Under the pieces are notes generated by a model, which ran no database searches, was not told the DNA's origin, and saw only the letters and a list, made by a program, of their open reading frames with translations. Positions 58,395 through 64,000 of a stretch of DNA of 64,000 bases are shown here, one piece after another (the first letter of the stretch is position 1; every line of letters starts with the position of its first letter). Made by a program: the position numbers and the translations under genes. The stretch covers positions 5,370,191-5,434,190 of the forward strand of contig CM036223.1 of NCBI GenBank assembly GCA_020631735.1, in the 5' to 3' direction. The DNA comes from Saccharum officinarum (lineage: Eukaryota > Streptophyta > Magnoliopsida > Poales > Poaceae).

Positions 58395-58531
58395 TGGGTT
58401 TATTGTCACTGTCAAAGTTCTAGTCTTTGAGAGTGAACATAGAGGCCTCTTTTGTTGGCCACATATATACCAACCTTGCATTGCATGCATGCTGACGGTT
58501 TAATAGTTGTTTCTTTATACAATTTGGGCAG

Positions 58532-58936
58532 ATGGCGACGGAGGAGAAGGATACAAACATTGGGCAACTGATAGTCAACCTTTATCCCGGTCCCGGCCAG
58601 ATGACGAATGAACCACCACAGCAGGTGACGTATGGCGCCGGGTACCCTTACCCTCATCAGCAGCAGCAGCATCAGATTGGGCATGGGGGTGGAGGATACC
58701 CATACTACTGCCCCCCTGCACCTCCACAGCAGCCGATTGGAGGATACGGACACGGATACGGATACGGATACCCGTACCCTCCTCATGAGTCTGCATACTA
58801 CGGCGGCGGTGGAGTCTGCAAGGTTATGGAATGGGCCACAGATGCAGTCCGTCGATTGTGCCGTCGCTTCAGCTGCAGGCGTCGCAGAAATAGTCATGGT
58901 TATTACGGCTACGGCCATGCACACGCACCACGGTAA
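58532..58936 (+). CDS. Small glycine/tyrosine/proline-rich protein with basic C-terminus
   Basis: The acceptor TTTGGGCAG directly abuts ATG 58532. A leader exon (about 56693-56734, donor ATCG-GTATGT) and TATA box upstream make a spliced gene with the 1.8-kb intron wholly in the 5' leader. The 134-residue protein starts MATEEKDTNIGQLIVNLYPG, has a Gln/His tract, YPYPHQ, GYGHGYGYGYPYPPHESAYY repeats, a CKVMEWATDAVRRLCRR helix and a basic Cys/Arg block (FSCRRRRNSH), ending GYGHAHAPR. It shares the GYGYGY/PPP/YYGGGG style with the gene at 40997-42133, but the ends differ and homology is uncertain. The stop codon overlaps a perfect donor-like CG-GTAAGT, so an unrecognised further exon is possible. 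Function unknown. Confidence 0.7.
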   Translation: MATEEKDTNIGQLIVNLYPGPGQMTNEPPQQVTYGAGYPYPHQQQQHQIGHGGGGYPYYCPPAPPQQPIGGYGHGYGYGYPYPPHESAYYGGGGVCKVMEWATDAVRRLCRRFSCRRRRNSHGYYGYGHAHAPR

Positions 58937-59142
58937 GTTCAAGAGTAATGAAGCATGCATGATGGGCATGCAAGACAAGTTCCCAAGTTCGATCGGTGCC
59001 AAGTCCCCTGTTACAGTATTGGTGGCATGATGATGGTCGAGGGGGTTTCCAAGAACATCATATATATCCATCCTGATGGATACCTTATATATAATAATTT
59101 ACGTATATACGAGGATTATCACCGTGCATTGCAACAGAATGT

Positions 59143-59148
59143 AATAAA
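59143..59148 (+). terminator. Polyadenylation signal of the Gly/Tyr-rich gene
   Basis: AATAAA about 205 bp after the stop codon. Confidence 0.5.
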
Positions 59149-59299
59149 GAAAGATGTGTTGAGTTCTAATCTTTGTATTGTTCTAGTAAATTGTCCCTAT
59201 TACATGAAGCAATCACGATTCACACGTAAGTACATATTTCGAGTTTTTATGTGGCTTCCAAACAACCATGTTTATACCGACCCTGTTCACTACTAATCT

Positions 59300-61587
59300 A
59301 TGTTCCGAGTTAACCGAAACAGAAAACTGAAATAACCAGAATAGAAACCAAATTAATCGAAACTGAAAAAAATCAGTAACAAGAGGTGCTTATAGGGGTG
59401 GAGTTAGGGGTGAGTATGCATTCGTGTTGTGGGCATCGACGTTGTACTGTATAATTCTAAAAAAATGGTTCCAAGTTCTGATAAATGAATTTATCGCGGT
59501 TAATTCAGTCCTTGTCTCCGGTTAACCAAAATACTCAAAAACCGAGTCAAAGCCCAGCCATACTATATTCCCATTTTGCAAGCCGATGAACCCGAACCAT
59601 AGGTACATATATGTCGACCAAACATCATCCCTTCCACCCAGCGACATAGAGGCGAGGTGCTGCGACATGCCGTGCCACGGCAGCGTCGTCTAGGGGAGAG
59701 AAGGCAGCGGCCCAATAGCGCTGCGTCGCGCGGAGCCAAGGCACGGTAGTGGTACGACGACGCACGGGGCCAAGGCACGGCAGCGGCACGACGACGACCC
59801 ACGCGACCGATGCATTGCGGCCTGCGGTGGCGTGGTGAAGCTCAGGCGTGGCTCCAAGCTATTACAGCATCATCCAGGAGCGAGGAGCGGTGGGCCTGTA
59901 GAGTCTAGCGTGTTTTTTTTCCTTTTTCCTATTCCTATTTCTTTCTTGTGTAATCTACTAGCAGACGTGCGTTTGCGTTGTAATGGGAGAAAAAGTGCCA
60001 CATACTTATATGTTTCCCCTTTTTATAAAATTTGAGAGCTATAATTTATTCTGTGACGACTACCAAAATATAAGCAAATGTTGGTAATAATATGACAATG
60101 TATAATTAAGCTTGTATCAAATTAAAATAATGAGGTCATGATAAACTTTTCCTGGTATTGCTAAGCACAAAAATATGTGCTCATAGATAAAATTAATTAA
60201 TTTTATAATATTAATACGTTGGTACAATTAAATATCAAATTTCATGTATTTTTTTAAGGCACCTAAAAATCTGTAACTCAAGTTAGCGTGAAATTAGTTA
60301 TTGATATCAAGGGCTACTATATGTGTGATGATTATGATAGAAGGCCGTTCTCGATTTTTCGTATTGTTTCATTGTCGGCGATGGCACTGCTACATACTTG
60401 TAGGAGGCACATTTATCTATAGATAACAAACTACTCAAGATCTAATTTCATGATTTGATTTTGGACTATCGACTAAATTAGGTTATAATAATATGAGTTT
60501 TGGTTTTAATACATTAATAACTTGGTGGTAGAAATATTTCTTTCTCATTAGTCAAAGGTATATGAAGTTCAAAGCCTATATATTATGCAGATTTTATTTT
60601 TATTTTTATTTTTATTATTTACCTACCTGTTTCGATATTTATTTAGTTGAACGTGTGAATAAGGAAACGTAACTGCCAGAACTGAAAAAAAATCAGAAAA
60701 AAAAATTGTGGCCGACGAGGAGTCGGCTCTCGTTCCCGTCCTCTCGTTAGTCTATGGCAAAAAAGAAAAAAAATCCGAACATTTTTTGAAAAACTCTTGC
60801 CGTGGTTTATAATAATTAGGAATAGAATTCTACTCTTTTTTTCCTATTTAGATTTGGATTAGAAACAGATTTTCACTATCCTCAGAAGTAGTTGGAATGA
60901 ACTGCCTTTACTCGGCTTCCGTTCAAAGATTCATATCTGTTTTTCCGAACCAAATGATCAAATCAAACTCAGATATCCGTTCTTGAACTATGCTCCCCAA
61001 GGGTTAGAGCAACTCGAAGTCTTCCTTATAGGCGCACCCAGCTGTAAGAGAGTAGAAGCAATCGGAGTAAATAAATCCCATAGTGAAATGAGCGTTAGAT
61101 GTTGACTAGACAAAACTAGCTAATACATGTAGTAGGGTAATTTCACCTTTTTTTCTCGGTTATGTGAAAAGGTAGAAAACTCGCTACACTTTATAGGAAA
61201 TGAACTACTCTTAATGCAAGCTAGTCAAGCTGGATGAGTTGTTAGGAATGGCTCAACCCAACCAAAAAAGAGGCGGAAATTTTGCCCCTTTATTATTAGG
61301 TATGTATAGATTGGCTCTGTTAGTTCGGTCATAGCCAAAACCAAACTGAACTAGCTGAAACCAAAATGCCTCAATTCCAATCAGTTCTTGATTTCTGGGT
61401 AACCGAGATTTCAAAAAAAATCAAGAAACCAAACCGATCAATTTTGGTTAACAGAATGCCCGCCCCTACCACATCTTACCTGTGGTGATGTCTTGTAATC
61501 CTGCAATAACTAAAAATTTCCTCAAATTGCCATCATAAATCAATAGCTAGATCAAAGATTCATTTTGTGGCAGTTGGGTATCATGAT
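59300..61587. other. AT-rich intergenic sequence with transposon-end-like stretches
   Basis: GTTAACCGAAAC at 59313 and GTTAACAGAATGCCCGCCCC at about 61450 resemble ends of a common grass non-autonomous element, but no matching target duplication is visible. 59560-59880 is GC-rich without a recognised domain. A (TTTTA)n run lies at 60591-60620. Nothing else is recognised. Confidence 0.4.
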
Positions 61588-64000
61588 TGTAACATCTCAG
61601 AATTTTAAACACCCAAAATTCACAACTACAAAAAAATTTTCAAAAAAATAACCCATGTGTGGTGAGTGACATACTAGGAAATCACCATGTAGATGCACAA
61701 GTAGATCCTACTTAGCCTGATTGAGCATTGCATCTTAATTATAAATTGTGATTTGCTTCTTCATGATTTTATGTGTGTTGAATTAAAATCAACAACCCCT
61801 AATTAATTAATTAATTAATTAATTCTTTTGTGTGTGCCAACCCTTGGATGTGGACCCCACCACCCCAGACCCCTAGTGGACCACCCCTAAGGGTGTATAC
61901 ATGGATGGCACTCATGTACATACAGATAGAAGCCCAAAGTTTAGTATAGAAATTAGATTGGAAATAGAAAAGACCTAAGAAAAGGGAAAAGAAATGGAAA
62001 AGCCATTCCTGGCCCAAACAGTCGTAGCCGAGCCGCCCCGCTCACCCTCGAGCTGGCCCAGCGCCACCCTGTAGTTGATCGCCCGCACCGCATCTGCAGT
62101 CGGTCTAGCCCATGTCCGCGGCCGCTCCGTCGTGACGCGCCCTTCCCCAATCGCTGTCGGGCGGGGCCCGCTTGTCATCGCCCACCTCCACCTCTTTACT
62201 TTTGAGCCATGGCAGAGGAGCTCGCGGAGGGAATCCCAGGCGCCTCACGCCATCAGAGCCGTCTGCCCGAGCGCCACCAGCCATCCGTGCTTGGATAGCT
62301 GCAACGTCAAGGATCCACCGCACCTGTCCCCGCAACGGCCCCAGCCCTGCTCGCCGTGCTGACACCACCGCCGCGGCCCCGCTAGGCTGACGCCGCCCGA
62401 GCATCTTTTGATTTCCGCAGTTTCGAATTAGCGATGCCAATCCGATCGCCACCAACCACCCTGTGCCCCAGAACCCTAGCCTAGAACCGTGATCGCGCTA
62501 CACGTGTCCCTGCCCTACACCACCATCCACCGATCACCATGGACGCCACCCCCCCTATAAGAAGGCACTCCCTCGGAGCCCTAGCCCCTCTCCACCACAC
62601 CGCCACCGCTGGTGGCTTTTCCAACACACGCCAACGCCAATAAGGAGAAAAAGTAGCCAGAGCCGCGCCGGACGCTAGAGCCGTTCGGGACGCCGAGGCA
62701 AGGAGGACGTCGTCGTCTTCTTCCCGGAGGAGGTCTGCCTGCCTGCTTCTCGCCTACACAGCCCCGACTCGCCACTGCCCCGCCATCCTCTCGCCGACGA
62801 CACCACTGGTAAGCCCCCACGCTGCCTTCCTTGCTCGCCGCGCACGCCGTCGCCAAGCAGCCGCCGCACGCTCACACCAAGGAGGGTGCAAGACCGAACC
62901 TTTTGTCCTGGGGAGCACCACACGCGCACACGCACGCGACCAAGGCACTGCCTTGATGAGCCCTGACGGCTCGGGAACGCCGCCGCTGCTGACCCTCCCA
63001 GAGCGTGCTCGCCATGGCTAGAGCACAGCCATGGCGAGGCCATTCTAGCCAACACAGGCCAGTAGAAGTAAGGAGGGAAGCGCAAGGCGTTTCGCCTTGG
63101 AGAGAGATACGCTGCGCGCTAGTAGAAGGGAAGAAGAGAGCCCAGAGGCCGTTGATCGACTTCGCCTCACCGGCGCGTCCACCACCGGAGTGCCGCCGCA
63201 TCATCGCAGTTCTAGCCCACTCCGGTCACCACGCGACGCGGGGAGTGGCCGTCGACGTCCGCCGCAGCCCCACGAACCTAGCTGTGGAGGGGATGGCGCC
63301 TTTTGAGCCACTGGAGTTCCCTGCCATTGAAGCCAGTGCCCCACCTTGCCCAGCCGCCGAGGAAGCGCCGCCGCTGCCGTACCCATGCTGGCCGAAGGAG
63401 GACTCAAGCCACCACCTTGACCCCACCGTTGAGAGGGCCGAGGTCCTAGGAACCATAGAAGCCCTTGTCGTCCATGCCGAGTCACCGTGGCATGCAAGCA
63501 CGCTAGCTCGCCGCCAGCGAAAGCACCGCCGTGGGAGTAGAGGAGGTGAAGGGGAGGGAGAAGGGACGATGCGCGGTGGGCTTGGTCCATTGTGAGCCGA
63601 GAGGGAGCCAGAGAGAGTGGACAAGGTCCTCTATGGACCGTGCTTGCGGTCCATAGACCTGCACCACGCGTCACCCGAGAGCCAGCCCCTGTGAACAAGC
63701 CCAGTGGAGACCCAAGCCCGCCACGTGGCTGGCCCTGCGTGCGACATGTGTTCGGGTCGGGCAGCCCAACCCGGCCCAACTCGGCCCAGTCCAAACCTAG
63801 TCAGGCCTGGTCAATGTTGACCGGCCAACGCTAACCGTTGACCCGGACCCACCTGTCAACAACTACTCCGCCTCTGCCAATCAGAGCTCGCCACGTGTTA
63901 GCCCAAGATTTTTCCTCTCTTTTACCTTTTTCAAAATATGTTTTAAACTTCAGAAATTCATAATAAATTCATACGAGCTCAGAAAAATACGAAACTAGAC
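61588..64000 (+). repeat. Probable long LTR of a Ty3/gypsy element, cut by the window end
   Basis: TGTAACATCTCAGAATTTTA resembles the starts of grass gypsy LTRs (TGTAACA...). A core-promoter-like CCCTATAAGAAGG lies near 62554, and GC-rich sequence with no host domain follows. The end of the window, CATAATAAATTCATACGAGCTC plus AGAAAAATACGAA, is text commonly seen in such LTRs. The long plus-strand frame at 63005-63595 is composition-driven. No LTR end, primer-binding site or gag is reached, so orientation is tentative. Confidence 0.5.
61801..61824. repeat. (AATT)n microsatellite
   Basis: Six AATT units in the probable LTR. Confidence 0.95.

Noticed and set aside
58412..59071. 219-codon minus-strand frame opposite the Gly/Tyr-rich gene
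   Set aside because: It mirrors the repetitive GGATACGGA codons of the plus-strand gene; the plus strand has TATA box, leader intron and polyadenylation signal.
59313..61475. One large transposon bounded by GTTAACCGAAAC and GTTAACAGAATGCCCGCCCC
   Set aside because: The two ends look related, but no target duplication matches and the left boundary is ambiguous, so the element is not called.
63005..63595. 196-codon plus-strand frame near the window end
   Set aside because: GC-rich frame inside a probable LTR, with no domain and competing long frames on the other strand.

Overview
This is eukaryotic nuclear DNA from a grass, most likely of the maize/sorghum/sugarcane group (Andropogoneae). That placement is inferred from three things: CACTA subterminal repeats of the TTTGCCGAGTGC type, copia LTRs packed with GACCGGACGCG motifs, and abundant Stowaway, Tourist-like and hAT-like MITEs. 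Two runs of exactly 100 N (14652-14751 and 55007-55106) are scaffold gaps. I found no bacterial features, CRISPR arrays, tRNA or rRNA genes. Three host genes can be supported; nearly everything else is nested transposable elements.

Layout. 1-5760: a minus-strand Ty1/copia element, its 3' LTR cut by the window start, inserted in ORF1 of an L1-type LINE whose remainder runs to about 8055. 8590-9048: a copia reverse-transcriptase remnant. 9049-14651 (plus) and 14752-21683 (minus): two related long-LTR copia elements that meet head-on at the first gap, each lacking its 3' part. 21684-28547: the right-hand part of a CACTA transposon with a decayed transposase gene and a second spliced gene encoding an En/Spm-type domain fused to a Ulp1-like cysteine protease. 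29130-30165: two LINE fragments in opposite orientation. 30660-31400: an AT-rich degenerate tandem repeat interrupted by a Stowaway element.

32462-35588: a three-exon gene for a UPF0014 membrane protein of the STAR2/ALS3 type (aluminium-tolerance ABC transporter subunit), the best-supported gene here. Its second intron carries a partial copy of exon 2 and a 574-bp hAT-like element with a perfect 8-bp target duplication. 37649-39900: a fragment resembling a universal stress protein, two MITEs and a CACTA end. 40997-42133 (minus): a glycine/proline/tyrosine-rich protein gene whose first coding exon is only 4 nt. 42782-49597: a complete 6.8-kb non-autonomous CACTA (target duplication AGA) containing a long hairpin with arms of about 450 bp. 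50223-54762: a 4.5-kb hAT-like element (target duplication AGTATTCC) enclosing a LINE insertion with a 16-bp target duplication and a MITE. 56661-59148: a second Gly/Tyr/Pro-rich gene whose 5'-UTR intron holds a Tourist-like MITE and a 1.07-kb CACTA. 61588-64000: a probable long gypsy-type LTR running off the window.

The main value of the window is its nesting record. Target duplications and empty-site comparisons resolve many insertions directly. I see no clearly new cellular system. The least conventional items are the CACTA-borne hairpin, the CGCG-palindrome arrays upstream of LTR TATA boxes, the Ulp1-bearing CACTA with subterminal repeats inside the element, and the repeated exon fragment in the STAR2-like intron.
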